Assembly: GCF_002113375.1 (NCBI RefSeq)
Contig: NZ_NEHO01000001.1
Span: 466,950 to 530,949, forward strand
Direction: 5' to 3'
DNA: 64,000 bases
Origin: Pseudomonas sp. R37(2017)
GTDB taxonomy: Bacteria > Pseudomonadota > Gammaproteobacteria > Pseudomonadales > Pseudomonadaceae
Numbering within the stretch: position 1 is the first letter of the stretch; each line of letters starts with the position of its first letter. Under the pieces are notes generated by a model, which was given only the letters and a program-made list of their open reading frames with translations, was not told the origin of the DNA and did not search any database. Shown here piece by piece: positions 1 through 9,879 of the stretch. The translations under genes and the position numbers were made by a program.

Positions 1-441
1 CCGCAGCGGCACCGCACTGGCCTGGCCATCGCCTACCAGGCTTGAACCCTCGGTGGAATCATTCAGCCACCAACCGAGGATCGACGGGCGATTGGCCCCC
101 CACATGGCCAGGCCGGCGCGGCGCAACGCCTGCTCGGTGGTGCCCGGATCAAAATCGACTTTGAGGACTTCCGGCGGCCCGGCATCAAAGCCGTATTGGC
201 TGATGATCTGTTGCGGATCCTTGCGAATCGCTGCCAGTCCCGGACTTTGAGCGGCCTTGGGATCGCCGGTCAGGCGCAACACCAAGGTGTCCAACGCACG
301 CTGAGTCGCCTGATCGCGCTCCTCGGGTGACTGGCCATTCACCGGCTCGCGTACCTGATAGAGGCCTTTGACGGTTTCGCCATGACTGACCAGGCTGACC
401 ACGGACAAACAACTCACAAGCAAGAATTTACACAAACGCAT
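1..441 (-). CDS. DUF2066 domain-containing exported protein (3' end outside window)
   Basis: The reading frame is open from an ATG at 441 to the window edge, so only the first 147 codons are seen. The protein begins MRLCKFLLVSCLSVVSLVSHG, a signal-peptide-like segment, followed by a soluble region (ETVKGLYQVREPVNGQSPEE) typical of the DUF2066 family found next to purM in pseudomonads. An AGGA sequence lies just upstream of the ATG. The gene is divergent from purM. Its function is unknown; family membership is recalled from gene neighbourhood and N-terminal sequence, not searched. Confidence 0.8.
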   Translation of the reverse strand, partial: MRLCKFLLVSCLSVVSLVSHGETVKGLYQVREPVNGQSPEERDQATQRALDTLVLRLTGDPKAAQSPGLAAIRKDPQQIISQYGFDAGPPEVLKVDFDPGTTEQALRRAGLAMWGANRPSILGWWLNDSTEGSSLVGDGQASAVPLR

Positions 442-826
442 GGAGGATTCCTGACGACAAGAGCGGCTGGAACAGACCGCATGAAGACGATCGAGCAAGG
501 CTGTGACCATCGCCCGACGCAAAACATTCACACGTCCCGGGTAAGTTTTCGCATTGTCATAACGATAGACGGTTAATCGCGACACCTTGTACAGCCATGC
601 AGGATGCCACCAACCTCGCGCATGAACGGTTTTTTTTCAGCAGATATGGCCCTGCTGTCGGCCTGAGGATGGCCGCTGCGGCTCAAGCCTGATAAAATCG
701 CGCGCCTTCGCAGACCGGCAACAGCCGGGTACCCTGAAATTCGCGCATGGCCCTCGCCTTCGCCTGTTTCGGCGGTCCCGATGGACTCGGTCGTTACCCA
801 GAAATCCCCCCCTAAAGGCCTGGATC
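442..826. promoter_or_regulatory. Divergent intergenic region between DUF2066 gene and purM
   Basis: This 385-bp spacer separates two divergent genes and should hold both promoters. A GATAAAAT box at 691-698 resembles a sigma-70 -10 element for purM, but I could not pair it with a good -35 box. No riboswitch fold, palindromic operator or extra ORF with a credible ribosome-binding site was recognised. Confidence 0.4.
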
Positions 827-1885
827 ATGAGCAAGCAACCCTCCCTGAGCTACAAGGACGCCGGTGTAGACATCGACGCCGGTGAAGCATTGGTCGAACG
901 CATCAAGAGCGTCGCCAAGCGCACTGCGCGCCCGGAAGTCATGGGCGGCCTGGGCGGTTTCGGCGCCCTCTGCGAAATCCCGGCCGGCTACAAGCAGCCT
1001 GTGCTGGTTTCCGGCACTGACGGCGTCGGCACCAAGCTGCGCCTGGCACTGAACCTGAACAAGCACGACAGCATCGGCATCGACCTGGTTGCCATGTGCG
1101 TCAACGACCTGGTGGTGTGCGGCGCCGAGCCGCTGTTCTTCCTCGACTACTACGCCACCGGCAAACTGAACGTCGACACCGCTGCCCAGGTGGTGACCGG
1201 CATCGGCGCCGGCTGCGAACTGTCGGGTTGCTCCCTGGTCGGCGGCGAAACCGCTGAAATGCCAGGCATGTACGAAGGCGAAGACTACGACCTGGCCGGC
1301 TTCTGCGTCGGCGTCGTGGAAAAGTCCGAAATCATCGACGGCTCCAAGGTCGCTGCTGGCGATGCCCTGCTCGCCCTGCCGTCTTCCGGCCCACACTCCA
1401 ACGGCTACTCGCTGATCCGCAAGATCATCGAAGTCTCCGGCGCCGACATCGAAAACACCCAGCTCGACGGCAAGCCGCTGACCGATCTGCTGATGGCCCC
1501 GACCCGCATCTACGTGAAGCCGCTGCTCAAGCTGATCAAGGAAACCGGCGCAGTCAAAGCCATGGCCCACATCACCGGTGGCGGCCTGCTGGACAACATC
1601 CCGCGCGTACTGCCAAAAGGCGCGCAAGCCGTGGTTGACGTGGCCAGCTGGAACCGCCCGGCAGTGTTCGACTGGCTGCAAGAGAAAGGCAACGTTGACG
1701 AGAACGAAATGCACCGCGTGCTGAACTGCGGCGTGGGCATGGTCATCTGCGTGGCGCAAGAGCACGTTGAAACCGCGCTGAACGTACTGCGTGAAGCCGG
1801 CGAGCAGCCTTGGGTCATCGGCCAGATCGCCACCGCTGCCGAAGGCGCGGCTCAGGTTGAACTGAAGAACCTCAAGGCTCACTGA
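827..1885 (+). CDS. purM: Phosphoribosylformylglycinamidine cyclo-ligase PurM (AIR synthetase)
   Basis: This cytosolic enzyme of de novo purine synthesis uses ATP to close the imidazole ring, turning FGAM into AIR. The 352-residue length matches the family. Visible hallmarks are GTDGVGTKL from residue 63, MCVNDL at 90-95 and the glycine-rich [11 protein letters not shown] stretch, all part of the PurM/AIRS ATP-binding fold. The start [15 protein letters not shown] is typical of proteobacterial PurM. It overlaps purN by one base (TGATG), so the two are almost certainly co-transcribed and translationally coupled. Confidence 0.97.
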   Translation: MSKQPSLSYKDAGVDIDAGEALVERIKSVAKRTARPEVMGGLGGFGALCEIPAGYKQPVLVSGTDGVGTKLRLALNLNKHDSIGIDLVAMCVNDLVVCGAEPLFFLDYYATGKLNVDTAAQVVTGIGAGCELSGCSLVGGETAEMPGMYEGEDYDLAGFCVGVVEKSEIIDGSKVAAGDALLALPSSGPHSNGYSLIRKIIEVSGADIENTQLDGKPLTDLLMAPTRIYVKPLLKLIKETGAVKAMAHITGGGLLDNIPRVLPKGAQAVVDVASWNRPAVFDWLQEKGNVDENEMHRVLNCGVGMVICVAQEHVETALNVLREAGEQPWVIGQIATAAEGAAQVELKNLKAH

Positions 1886-2535
1886 TGCCTAAGACCTGTG
1901 ATGTCGTGGTGCTGCTGTCCGGCACCGGCAGTAACTTGCAGGCCCTGATCGATAGCTCGCGGACCGGTGACAACCCGGTCCGCATCGCTGCGGTGATTTC
2001 CAACCGCGCCGACGCCTTCGGCCTGCAGCGCGCCAGGGACGCGGGGATCGACACCCGTACCCTGGATCACAAGGCTTTCGAAGGTCGCGAGGCCTTCGAC
2101 GCCGCGCTGATCGAACTGATCGACGCCTTCAACCCAAAACTCGTGGTACTGGCCGGATTCATGCGCATTCTCAGCGCTGGCTTCGTACGCCACTACCAGG
2201 GTCGCCTGCTCAATATCCATCCCTCGCTGCTGCCCAAATACAAAGGGTTACAAACTCATCAGCGCGCGCTGGAGGCCGGCGACGCCGAGCACGGCTGCTC
2301 CGTGCATTTCGTTACCGAGGAACTCGATGGCGGACCACTGGTCGTACAGGCTGTAATACCGGTAGAGTTACAGGATTCGCCGCAGAGTCTGGCGCAGCGG
2401 GTCCATGTTCAGGAACACCTGATCTACCCGATGGCCGTACGCTGGTTTGCCGAAGGTCGTCTGGCCCTCAGCGAGCAAGGTGCTTTACTGGATGGACAGT
2501 TACTCGCGGCCAGCGGCCACTTGATTCGAAACTAG
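1885..2535 (+). CDS. purN: Phosphoribosylglycinamide formyltransferase PurN
   Basis: Transfers a formyl group from 10-formyltetrahydrofolate to GAR in purine synthesis. The 216-residue protein has the N-terminal phosphate loop LSGTGSNLQ (residues 11-19) and the catalytic set Asn110, His112 (in LLNIHPSLLP) and Asp148 (in EELDGGP). Its ATG overlaps the purM stop as TGATG. An exported DUF3108 protein starts 8 bp after its stop, so all three are probably one transcript ending at the hairpin at 3271-3301. Confidence 0.97.
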   Translation: MPKTCDVVVLLSGTGSNLQALIDSSRTGDNPVRIAAVISNRADAFGLQRARDAGIDTRTLDHKAFEGREAFDAALIELIDAFNPKLVVLAGFMRILSAGFVRHYQGRLLNIHPSLLPKYKGLQTHQRALEAGDAEHGCSVHFVTEELDGGPLVVQAVIPVELQDSPQSLAQRVHVQEHLIYPMAVRWFAEGRLALSEQGALLDGQLLAASGHLIRN

Positions 2536-2543
2536 GAGATTTT

Positions 2544-3257
2544 ATGCGTCGCGCCCTGCTCTTCGCTTGTGCTCTGCTGGCCTTGCCCTTCGCTCAGGCA
2601 GCAGACCTTCAACCCTTCTCCGCCAGCTACACCGCCGACTGGAAACAGCTGCCCATGAGCGGCACAGCCGAACGCAGCCTGACCAAAGAAGCCAACGGCG
2701 CCTGGAAGCTCAGCTTCAAGGCATCGATGATGATCGCCAGCCTGTCTGAAGAAAGCACCCTGACCGTCGACAAGGACACCTTGCTGCCACAGTCCTACCA
2801 CTTCGAACGTGGTGGCCTGGGCAAAGCCAAGAAGGCCGATCTGGACTTCGACTGGACCAACAAGGTGATCACCGGCACCGATCGCGGCGACGCCGTCAAG
2901 CTCCCCCTCAACCGCGGCATGGTCGACAAATCCACCTACCAGTTGGCGCTGCAACACGATGTCGCCGCCGGCAAGAAGACCATGAGCTATCAAGTGGTCG
3001 ATGGCGGCGAAGTCGACACCTATGACTTCCGCGTGCTTGGCTCGGAAAAAGTCGACACCAAGGCCGGCCAGATCGATGCGGTCAAGGTCGAGCGCGTACG
3101 CGACCCGACGCAAAGCAAGCGCATCACCGTGATGTGGTTCGCCAAGGACTGGGATTACCTGCTGGTCCGCCTGCAACAGGTCGAAACCGACGGCAAGGAG
3201 TACAACATCATGCTCCTGGACGGCAAGGTCAACGGCAAGACGGTCAAAGGCAGCTGA
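2544..3257 (+). CDS. DUF3108 domain-containing periplasmic protein
   Basis: A 237-residue protein with an N-terminal signal peptide (MRRALLFACALLALPFAQA, probable cleavage after QAA) followed by a beta-rich soluble domain of the DUF3108 type. The pattern FSASYTADWKQLPMSGTAER near the mature start and TVMWFAKDWDYLLVRLQQ near the end are the recognisable parts. AGGAG lies 6 bp before the ATG. It follows purMN with an 8-bp gap, an arrangement I recall from other pseudomonads. No biochemical role is known to me. Confidence 0.85.
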   Translation: MRRALLFACALLALPFAQAADLQPFSASYTADWKQLPMSGTAERSLTKEANGAWKLSFKASMMIASLSEESTLTVDKDTLLPQSYHFERGGLGKAKKADLDFDWTNKVITGTDRGDAVKLPLNRGMVDKSTYQLALQHDVAAGKKTMSYQVVDGGEVDTYDFRVLGSEKVDTKAGQIDAVKVERVRDPTQSKRITVMWFAKDWDYLLVRLQQVETDGKEYNIMLLDGKVNGKTVKGS

Positions 3258-3270
3258 TCCGGATCGATAC

Positions 3271-3301
3271 AAAAAGCCCCGCGCTCGCGGGGCTTTTTTT
3301 C
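3271..3301. terminator. Bidirectional rho-independent terminator
   Basis: AAAAAGCCCCGCG-CTC-GCGGGGCTTTTTTT: a GC-rich stem flanked by A and T runs. It lies between the convergent purMN-DUF3108 unit and the chemoreceptor gene and can terminate both. Confidence 0.9.
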
Positions 3302-3310
3302 GCCTGTCAT

Positions 3311-4936
3311 TCAGACCGAAAAACGCGCCACCAGCGTATTCAGGTCTACCGCCAAACGCGACAACTCCTGACTTGCCGCGCTGGTCTGGTTGGCCCCGGC
3401 CGAGCTCTGTTGCGCCAGGTCACGGATGTTCATCAAATTGCGATCCACCTCCCGCGCCACTGCCGCCTGTTCCTCCGAGGCGCTGGCAATCACGATATTG
3501 CGCTCATTGATCACAGTGAATGCCGAAGCGATATCTTCCAGGGCAGCGCCCGCCGCTTTCGCCGCTTCCAGCGTCGAGCGCGCCCGGGTGTTGCTCTGTT
3601 GCATCGAGCTGACAGCCAGATCGGTTCCCTGCTGGATACCGGTAATCATCTGCTCGATTTCCCGGGTCGATTGCTGGGTGCGATGGGCCAGGGCGCGCAC
3701 CTCATCAGCCACCACCGCAAACCCGCGCCCGGCTTCCCCGGCTCGTGCGGCTTCGATTGCTGCGTTCAAGGCCAGCAAGTTGGTCTGCTCGGCAATCGCA
3801 CGAATCACGTCCAGCACAGTAGTGATGCCATATACCTTCTGCGCCAGGTCTTCGACCTGAGTGACATTGGTGGTGACATCTTCAGCCAGCGACTCGATCG
3901 ACAGCACCGTCTGGTGCACTTGTTCGCGCCCATGCCGGGCAATGCGGTCGGACTCGCGCGAAGCTTGCGACGTGGCCGCGGCATTGCTCGCCACTTCCTC
4001 CACGGCAGCGGTCATCTGGTTGACCGCCGTGGCCGCCTGCTCGATCTCCAGACTCTGCTGATGCAGGCCGCGAGTGGCGTCCTCCGTGACGCAACTGAGC
4101 TCCTCCGAAGCCGAGGCCAATTGACTGGAGGAATCGGAAATACGCTGGATGGTTTCCCGCAAACTCTGTTGCATGCTCTTGAGCGCGTGCAGCAGCCGCG
4201 CAGGCTCATCCTTGCCGGTAATGCTGATCGCTGCCGTGAGATCGCCACCTGCAACCACCTCGGCCACTTCCAACGACTGCGACAGCGGCAACACGATGCT
4301 GCGAGTCAACAGCAGTGCCAAGCCAATGGTGATCAGCGCCGTCACACCGATCATCACTCCGACCCAGATCCGCGACTGATTGAACACCAGACGTCCCGCT
4401 TCGGTCGCCAGGTTGGCGTTGTGCTTGTTGAGTTTGACCAGGTCCCTCAAGGTGCCGGTGATCTCGTCGGCCAACGGATTCATCTCGCCATTGAGAATCG
4501 CCGCCGCCTCTTCCACCCGTCCCTGGGTAGCCTGGGTCATCACCTGGCTCTGAAACTGCAGGTACTTGCCCTGGGCAGCCTTGAAGCGATCGAACAACTC
4601 ACGCTCTTCAGGCAGCACGATCAACTTGTCATAGCGTTGCTGGGCCTCTTCGAGAACACTTTTGAGTTCATTGATTTTGCTGACGTTCTGCGCCTGCGCC
4701 TGTGGCTCGCGATTGATCAGCAGACGCATGGTCAACGCCCGCAGCCGCAACATGTCCTGACTCATATCACCGACCGCCATCACACTGGGCAGCCAGTTGT
4801 CATCGACCTGATCGGACTGCGCCCGCATATTCGACATTTGCAGCAGAGCGAACGCCCCCAAGCCAAAAACCATCAACGCCAACAGACCAAAACCGAGACT
4901 CGCGCGTGGCGCAATATTGAGACTTCTGATACTCAT
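3311..4936 (-). CDS. Methyl-accepting chemotaxis protein (four-helix-bundle sensor type)
   Basis: A 541-residue transmembrane chemoreceptor. TM1 is at about residues 10-30, a helical periplasmic sensor domain resembling 4HB_MCP runs to about 185, TM2 ([16 protein letters not shown]) follows, then HAMP and a cytoplasmic signalling helix bundle. The hairpin tip includes [19 protein letters not shown] and [15 protein letters not shown], the site that binds CheA and CheW. The chosen start is [12 protein letters not shown]; an in-frame start 8 codons upstream is possible. There is no obvious C-terminal CheR-docking pentapeptide. The ligand cannot be told from sequence. It is monocistronic. Confidence 0.93.
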   Translation of the reverse strand: MSIRSLNIAPRASLGFGLLALMVFGLGAFALLQMSNMRAQSDQVDDNWLPSVMAVGDMSQDMLRLRALTMRLLINREPQAQAQNVSKINELKSVLEEAQQRYDKLIVLPEERELFDRFKAAQGKYLQFQSQVMTQATQGRVEEAAAILNGEMNPLADEITGTLRDLVKLNKHNANLATEAGRLVFNQSRIWVGVMIGVTALITIGLALLLTRSIVLPLSQSLEVAEVVAGGDLTAAISITGKDEPARLLHALKSMQQSLRETIQRISDSSSQLASASEELSCVTEDATRGLHQQSLEIEQAATAVNQMTAAVEEVASNAAATSQASRESDRIARHGREQVHQTVLSIESLAEDVTTNVTQVEDLAQKVYGITTVLDVIRAIAEQTNLLALNAAIEAARAGEAGRGFAVVADEVRALAHRTQQSTREIEQMITGIQQGTDLAVSSMQQSNTRARSTLEAAKAAGAALEDIASAFTVINERNIVIASASEEQAAVAREVDRNLMNIRDLAQQSSAGANQTSAASQELSRLAVDLNTLVARFSV

Positions 4937-5173
4937 TCCCCTGGTTCCTTCCACAAGCACTGCGTCGGGCAGCTGGTTCTTTAGACGGTATCGGACTGTT
5001 GAAAATTTGCGTAAGACGAAATAGTGATATCAAAACACCACTACTGCTACGTTAACGATTCAGCGAAAAAGCCCTATCCGTACAAGAAAACCGGAACGCA
5101 CATCCGGCACCATGCTCTATACCTTCAAGGTCTTTTTGATCGAATCAACACCCTATTGTTTGCGAGGTTTGCC

Positions 5174-5590
5174 ATGACCGTTACTGTCAACACTGTCTCT
5201 GCCGAAGGTTTCCGGCACAGCGTACAAATCGATGACCATGAACTGTTCGCCGACGTACCCGTCACGGCTGGCGGAGAAGGTTCGGCACCGGAGCCGCACG
5301 ATTATTTCGATGCCGCGCTGGGTGCCTGCAAAGCCCTGACCCTGAAGCTGTATGCCAGGAAGAAGGACATCCCGCTGACCGGAGTAGGCGTCGAGGTCAA
5401 GCGCGACAACAGCCTGGAACAGAAAGGCCAATACGCGCTGCACGTCAAACTGACCCTCAAGGGCGTGCTCACCGACGCCCAGCGCGATGAATTGCACCGC
5501 GTGGCCGATCGTTGCCCGATCCACAAGCTGATGACCACGTCCGAAGTCAGCATCGAAACGCATTTGTCCGAAGGCGCGTTCAGCCAATAG
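5174..5590 (+). CDS. OsmC/Ohr-family protein
   Basis: A 138-residue cytosolic protein of the OsmC family, thiol-dependent enzymes that reduce organic hydroperoxides. The two reactive cysteines expected in the family are present: Cys52 in DAALGACKALT and Cys114 in VADRCPIHK. The open frame extends upstream to 5024, but MTVTVNTVSAEGF at 5174 is preceded by GAGG at good spacing, and the upstream extension looks non-coding. It resembles the YhfA-like branch more than classical OsmC; that subfamily call is uncertain. Confidence 0.88.
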   Translation: MTVTVNTVSAEGFRHSVQIDDHELFADVPVTAGGEGSAPEPHDYFDAALGACKALTLKLYARKKDIPLTGVGVEVKRDNSLEQKGQYALHVKLTLKGVLTDAQRDELHRVADRCPIHKLMTTSEVSIETHLSEGAFSQ

Positions 5591-5652
5591 CGGCAATGGC
5601 TGCGCAAGCGGGTTATGCTCGACCGCATTACCCGCTCAGCCTGGAATGCACC

Positions 5653-6513
5653 ATGAACACTCCGCTCGTGATCCGCCCCCGCACCGAAGATGTCGAAGGC
5701 CAGCCGATTCTCCGCCCATTGCCTTCCGCCAAGTGCCGCAGCGTCGGGCCCTTCGTGTTTTTCGACCACATGCTGGAAACCCGTTATCCGCCGGGCAAAG
5801 GCATGAACATCCGCCAACATCCGCATATTGGCCTGTCCACGCTCACCTACTTGTTCCAGGGAAAAATCCAGCACAAGGACAGCCTCGGCTCCGACCAGGT
5901 TGTCGATACCGGCGATGTCAGCTGGATGACGGCCGGCAGCGCCATCGCCCATGTCGAACGCACGCCCGAGGCTCTGAAAGAAAGCGGCTTCACGATGCAC
6001 GGCCTGCAGATCTGGCTGGCTTCACCCAAGGACAAAGAACAGGGTCCTGGGCACTACAGCCACCATCCGGCAGCCACATTGCCGGTTAGCGAAAATCTGG
6101 GGGTGACGATTCGCATGATCGCCGGGTCAGGCTTTTGCCTGGAATCGCCAGTGCCGGTGCTGTCCCCTACGTTGTACGCGGAATTGCACCTGCAAACGGC
6201 AACGACATTGCTCATCCCCACCGAGCATGAAGAACGTGCGCTGTATGTGCTGAGCGGCGATGTGCAACTGGATGGCGAGCCACTGGAGCCACATTCGCTG
6301 GTGGTGCTGCCTGCCGGAGAAGAAATGACCCTGTCTGCTGACAGCGACAGTCACGCCGTGTTGTTTGGTGGCGCTGCGCTGGACGGGCCACGACGGATCA
6401 ACTGGAACTTTGTCGCAAGCGATCCGGCGGCAATCGATGAAGCGCGCCGGCGCTGGGCAGAGGGGGATTGGCCGACGGTGCCGGGGGAAGTTGAGCGAAT
6501 CGAACTGCCTTAG
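5653..6513 (+). CDS. Pirin family protein
   Basis: A 286-residue bicupin. The N-terminal metal-binding cupin shows His56, His58 (RQHPHIGLST) and His74 (KIQHKDS). The segment FVFFDHM and the ending GPRRINWNFVAS are typical of bacterial pirins, some of which have quercetinase activity. The true substrate is unknown. The start MNTPLVIRPR was chosen over an upstream in-frame codon that would overlap the OsmC gene. It lies 62 bp after the OsmC stop, so co-transcription is possible; both families are linked to oxidative stress. Confidence 0.9.
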   Translation: MNTPLVIRPRTEDVEGQPILRPLPSAKCRSVGPFVFFDHMLETRYPPGKGMNIRQHPHIGLSTLTYLFQGKIQHKDSLGSDQVVDTGDVSWMTAGSAIAHVERTPEALKESGFTMHGLQIWLASPKDKEQGPGHYSHHPAATLPVSENLGVTIRMIAGSGFCLESPVPVLSPTLYAELHLQTATTLLIPTEHEERALYVLSGDVQLDGEPLEPHSLVVLPAGEEMTLSADSDSHAVLFGGAALDGPRRINWNFVASDPAAIDEARRRWAEGDWPTVPGEVERIELP

Positions 6514-6537
6514 AATCTTTTCTGCCAGTTACACCGT

Positions 6538-6603
6538 CTTCGCGAGCAGGCTCGCTCCCACAAGGACATGCACTCCACTGTGGGAGCGAGCCTGCTCGCG
6601 AAG
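6538..6603. repeat. REPIN (inverted pair of REP sequences)
   Basis: CTTCGCGAGCAGGCTCGCTCCCACA and its inverted copy ending CTGCTCGCGAAG flank a 16-bp spacer, between the convergent pirin and dienelactone hydrolase genes. This is a typical Pseudomonas REP dimer. Confidence 0.9.
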
Positions 6604-6643
6604 AGGCCGGTACTGACACCGACCGTAACAGGACTGAATGCAA

Positions 6644-7372
6644 TCAGCCCTTGAACACTTCATCCAGCAAGTTATGCATCGAAGTAAATGCCCGCGCGGC
6701 AACCTTCGCGTCGTACATCATCATCCCCGGCACGTTGGCGTGCGGGTCGGTGAACGAGTGGAACGCACCGCCGTAGCTCAGCAATTGCCAGTCCACACCG
6801 GCCGCGTTCATTTCATCCTCGAACGCTGGCAACTGCTCCTTCGGCACCAGTGGGTCGGACGCACCGTGCAGCACCAGCACCTTGCCCTTGATGTTTTTCG
6901 CATCGGCCGGATTCGGCGTGTCCAGCGTACCGTGGAACGACACCGCGGCCTTCACCGGCGCGCCGGTACGGGCAAACTCCAGGGCGCAGCAACCACCGAA
7001 GCAGAAACCGTAGGTCGCCAGCCTGGATGTATCGACCGCCGCTTCGCCCTGCTTTTGCAACTGTTCGAACGCTACCTGCATACGCTTGCGCAGCAATGCC
7101 CGGTCGTTCTTCAGCGGCATCATCGCCGCCCCCGCCTCATCGTTGTTCGTTGGGCGAACCGCCTGGCCATAGAGGTCCGCCACCAGCACTACGTAGCCTT
7201 TGGCTGCCACGGACTTGGCGATCTCCTCGGCACCGGCGCCGACACCCATCCAGTTCGGTGCCATCAACAAACCCGGACGCGGACCTTTATGGCCGGCATC
7301 GAAGGCCAGACGGCTTTCATATGCCTGGCCGTCAATTTGATAAGCAACGGAACGTACAGTGATTTGGCTCAT
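6644..7372 (-). CDS. Dienelactone hydrolase family protein
   Basis: A 242-residue alpha/beta hydrolase of the dienelactone hydrolase family. The nucleophile is a cysteine, Cys124 in GFCFGGCC, with Asp173 (HGASDPLVP) and His205 (GGAFHSFTD) completing the triad. The family hydrolyses dienelactone in chlorocatechol degradation, but most chromosomal copies have unknown ester or lactone substrates. The start MSQITVRSVAYQIDG is preceded by AGGAG; an upstream in-frame extension reads through the htpG-side terminator and is not coding. It stands downstream of no obvious operon partner. Confidence 0.9.
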   Translation of the reverse strand: MSQITVRSVAYQIDGQAYESRLAFDAGHKGPRPGLLMAPNWMGVGAGAEEIAKSVAAKGYVVLVADLYGQAVRPTNNDEAGAAMMPLKNDRALLRKRMQVAFEQLQKQGEAAVDTSRLATYGFCFGGCCALEFARTGAPVKAAVSFHGTLDTPNPADAKNIKGKVLVLHGASDPLVPKEQLPAFEDEMNAAGVDWQLLSYGGAFHSFTDPHANVPGMMMYDAKVAARAFTSMHNLLDEVFKG

Positions 7373-7405
7373 GTCTGACTCCTGATTGTTGAACACCAGA
7401 ATGAA

Positions 7406-7427
7406 AAAACCCGCCGAAGCGGGTTTT
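7406..7427. terminator. Hairpin between the htpG 5'-distal end and the dienelactone hydrolase gene
   Basis: AAAACCCGC-CGAA-GCGGGTTTT, a short stem with flanking A and T runs. It lies just downstream of the dienelactone hydrolase start region and upstream of the htpG stop in minus-strand terms reversed: transcription comes from htpG? No: the dienelactone hydrolase gene lies downstream of htpG on the minus strand, so this hairpin terminates htpG messages before that gene. Confidence 0.8.
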
Positions 7428-7439
7428 CTTCCAACGCAG

Positions 7440-9344
7440 TTAAGCCGATAGCTCAACCAAAAGCTTGTTCAGACGGCGCACATAGGCTGCCGGGTCTTTC
7501 AAGCTGTCGCCGGCCGCCAGGGCCGCCTGATCGAAGAGGATGTGCGAAAGGTCGCCGAAGCGCTCGTCGCTCTGCTCGTTGTCGAGCTTCTCGATCAGCG
7601 GGTGAGCCGGGTTGAACTCGAAGATCGGCTTCGAGTCCGGCACCTTCTGACCGCTGGCCTCCAGAATCTGGCGCATCTGCAAGCCCAGGTCCTGCTCGCC
7701 GATGGCCAGGATTGCCGGCGAATCGGTCAGGCGATGGGACACCCTAACTTCCGCAACAGACTCGCCCAGGGCGGTCTTCAGGCGCTCAACCAGACCTTCT
7801 TTGGCCTTGGCGACTTCTTCCGCGGCTTTCTTGTCCTCTTCCGAGTCCAGGTTGCCCAGGTCCAGGTCACCGCGCGCCACGTCGACAAAGCTCTTGCCGT
7901 CGAAGTCGCTGAGATAGCTCATCAGCCACTCGTCGATGCGATCGGTCAACAGAAGCACTTCGATGCCTTTCTTGCGGAAGACTTCCAGGTGCGGGCTGTT
8001 CTTGACTTGTGCGTAGGTTTCGCCGGTCAGGTAGTAGATCTTGTCCTGACCTTCCTTGGCGCGCGCCAGGTACTCGGCCAGGCCGACAACTTGCTCGCCA
8101 TCGTCGCCGTTGGTCGATGCGAAACGCAGCAGGCCGGCGATTTTTTCCTTGTTGGCGAAATCTTCGGCCGGGCCTTCTTTCATGACCTGGCCGAAGTTTT
8201 TCCAGAAGCCCTTGTATTGCTCAGGCTCGTTCTTCGCCAGTTTTTCCAGCATGTCCAGAACGCGCTTGGTGAGCGCCGACTTCATGGAATCGATGATCGG
8301 GTCTTTCTGCAGGATTTCCCGCGACACGTTCAGCGACAGGTCATTGGAGTCGACCACGCCCTTGATGAAACGCAGGTACAGCGGCAGGAAGGACTCGGCC
8401 TGATCCATGACGAACACACGCTGCACGTACAGCTTCAGGCCTTTGGGCGCTTCACGCTGGTACAGATCGAATGGAGCCCGGGCCGGCACGTACAGCAGCG
8501 AGCTGTATTCCAGCTTGCCTTCGACCTTGTTGTGGCTCCAGCTCAGCGGGTTCTCGAAATCGTGAGCGATGTGCTTGTAGAACTCCTGGTATTCCTCGTC
8601 CTTGATCTCGGTACGCGGACGGGTCCACAGAGCGCTGGCGCGGTTGACGGTTTCCCATTCGACGGCAGCCTTCTCTTCGCCTTCGGCGGCTGCCGCTTCT
8701 TTCGGCAGTTCGATCGGCAAGGCGATGTGGTCGGAGTACTTCTTGATGATGTTGCGCAGGCGCCAGCCATCGGCGAACTCGTCTTCACCGGATTTCAGGT
8801 GCAGGACAATACGGGTGCCGCGCTCGGCCTTGTCGATGGTCGCAACTTCGAAATCGCCTTCGCCCTTGGACGACCAGTGCACGCCTTCGCTTGCAGAGGC
8901 GCCGGCACGACGGCTGTACACGTCGACTTTGTCAGCGACGATGAATGCGGAGTAGAAACCGACACCGAACTGGCCGATCAGGTGCGAGTCTTTCTTCTGG
9001 TCGCCGGTCAGGTGTTTCATGAAATCGGCGGTGCCGGACTTGGCGATGGTGCCCAGGTGGGTGATCGCGTCTTCGCGGCTCATGCCGATACCGTTGTCTT
9101 CGAGGGTGACGGTTTTAGCGTCCTTGTCGAAGCTCACGCGGATTTTCAGTTCGGCGCCACCTTCCAGCAGCTCTGGCTTGGCCAGGGCTTCGAAACGTAA
9201 TTTGTCGACGGCGTCAGAGGCGTTCGAGATCAATTCGCGAAGGAAAATTTCCTTGTTGGAATACAGCGAATGGATCATGAGGTGCAGCAGTTGCTTCACC
9301 TCGGTCTGGAAGCCCAGGGTTTCCTTTTGAGTTTCCACACTCAT
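7440..9344 (-). CDS. htpG: Molecular chaperone HtpG (Hsp90 homologue)
   Basis: A 634-residue ATP-dependent chaperone acting as a homodimer in the cytosol. The GHKL ATP site is visible: LISNASDA (Asn41-Ala45), LEDNGIGM (82-88) and [10 protein letters not shown] (from 123). The start [16 protein letters not shown] is the usual one; an upstream in-frame start would add nine residues. The gene is probably heat-inducible: a sigma-32-like promoter lies at 9413-9439, within the end of the preceding thioesterase gene. A terminator follows the stop. Confidence 0.98.
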   Translation of the reverse strand: MSVETQKETLGFQTEVKQLLHLMIHSLYSNKEIFLRELISNASDAVDKLRFEALAKPELLEGGAELKIRVSFDKDAKTVTLEDNGIGMSREDAITHLGTIAKSGTADFMKHLTGDQKKDSHLIGQFGVGFYSAFIVADKVDVYSRRAGASASEGVHWSSKGEGDFEVATIDKAERGTRIVLHLKSGEDEFADGWRLRNIIKKYSDHIALPIELPKEAAAAEGEEKAAVEWETVNRASALWTRPRTEIKDEEYQEFYKHIAHDFENPLSWSHNKVEGKLEYSSLLYVPARAPFDLYQREAPKGLKLYVQRVFVMDQAESFLPLYLRFIKGVVDSNDLSLNVSREILQKDPIIDSMKSALTKRVLDMLEKLAKNEPEQYKGFWKNFGQVMKEGPAEDFANKEKIAGLLRFASTNGDDGEQVVGLAEYLARAKEGQDKIYYLTGETYAQVKNSPHLEVFRKKGIEVLLLTDRIDEWLMSYLSDFDGKSFVDVARGDLDLGNLDSEEDKKAAEEVAKAKEGLVERLKTALGESVAEVRVSHRLTDSPAILAIGEQDLGLQMRQILEASGQKVPDSKPIFEFNPAHPLIEKLDNEQSDERFGDLSHILFDQAALAAGDSLKDPAAYVRRLNKLLVELSA

Positions 9345-9412
9345 GGTCTTCAAACTCCAATCAGATGGCATTGGCCACGACCTTGAGCGGTCGGCGGCGG
9401 GTTGTCATCTGA

Positions 9413-9439
9413 GTTTGGGGCTGAGTTCAGGATTTCAAG
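9413..9439 (-). promoter_or_regulatory. Candidate sigma-32 heat-shock promoter for htpG
   Basis: On the minus strand, CTTGAAA (9439-9433) is followed after 12 bp by CCCCAAAC (9420-9413). This is close to the E. coli RpoH consensus CTTGAAA-N13-15-CCCCATNT, with a slightly short spacer. It lies about 70 bp before the htpG ATG. The -35 box is made of the last sense codons of the upstream thioesterase gene. Confidence 0.55.
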
Positions 9440-9879
9440 GGCTCTTCGAGTTTGAAATGGGCGCGAGCGGTGGCAATGGGTTCGGCTTCGGTGCTTTGCC
9501 AGGCGGTAATCGCCACGTTGGCGACCCGGCGGCCCTGGCGCCAAACCTGGCATCTGGCCCAGGTATCGCGGAACTGCCCGGCACGCAGGTAATCCAGGGA
9601 AAAGTCGATTATCTTCGGCACCCCGGGCGAGCCGGTAAACACCAGCAGGTGCAGCGCGGCGGCCAACTCCATGAAACCGGCAATCACACCGCCATGGATC
9701 GCCGGCAACAAAGGGTTACCAATGTTGTCCTTGTTCGCTGGCAGCTTGAACAGCAACTCATCTCCCACCCGCGAACATTCGACGCCGATCAGCCGGGCAT
9801 AGGGAATCAAATCCAGCAGCGCGGCGTAATCGCCCTGCTCGTGAGCCTTTTGCAATTGCTCCTTCAGCGATTCACTCAT
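9427..9879 (-). CDS. Hot-dog fold thioesterase, PaaI-like (second of a pair)
   Basis: A 150-residue PaaI-type hot-dog protein, presumably an acyl-CoA thioesterase. The family signature is GNPLLPAIHGGVIAGFMELAAA, where His-Gly-Gly caps the long helix and Glu stands at the catalytic acid position. The start MSESLKEQLQKAHEQG overlaps the stop of the upstream paralogue as ATGA, indicating translational coupling. Substrate is unknown. Its last codons overlap the candidate htpG promoter. Confidence 0.85.
   Translation of the reverse strand: MSESLKEQLQKAHEQGDYAALLDLIPYARLIGVECSRVGDELLFKLPANKDNIGNPLLPAIHGGVIAGFMELAAALHLLVFTGSPGVPKIIDFSLDYLRAGQFRDTWARCQVWRQGRRVANVAITAWQSTEAEPIATARAHFKLEEPLKS

Noticed and set aside
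442..826. A possible riboswitch before purM
   Set aside because: No conserved purine aptamer pattern or terminator/antiterminator pair was seen; the spacer seems to be a plain divergent promoter region.
5024..5173. A 50-residue N-terminal extension of the OsmC protein
   Set aside because: The extension has atypical composition, no ribosome-binding site, and the family normally starts near MTVTV.
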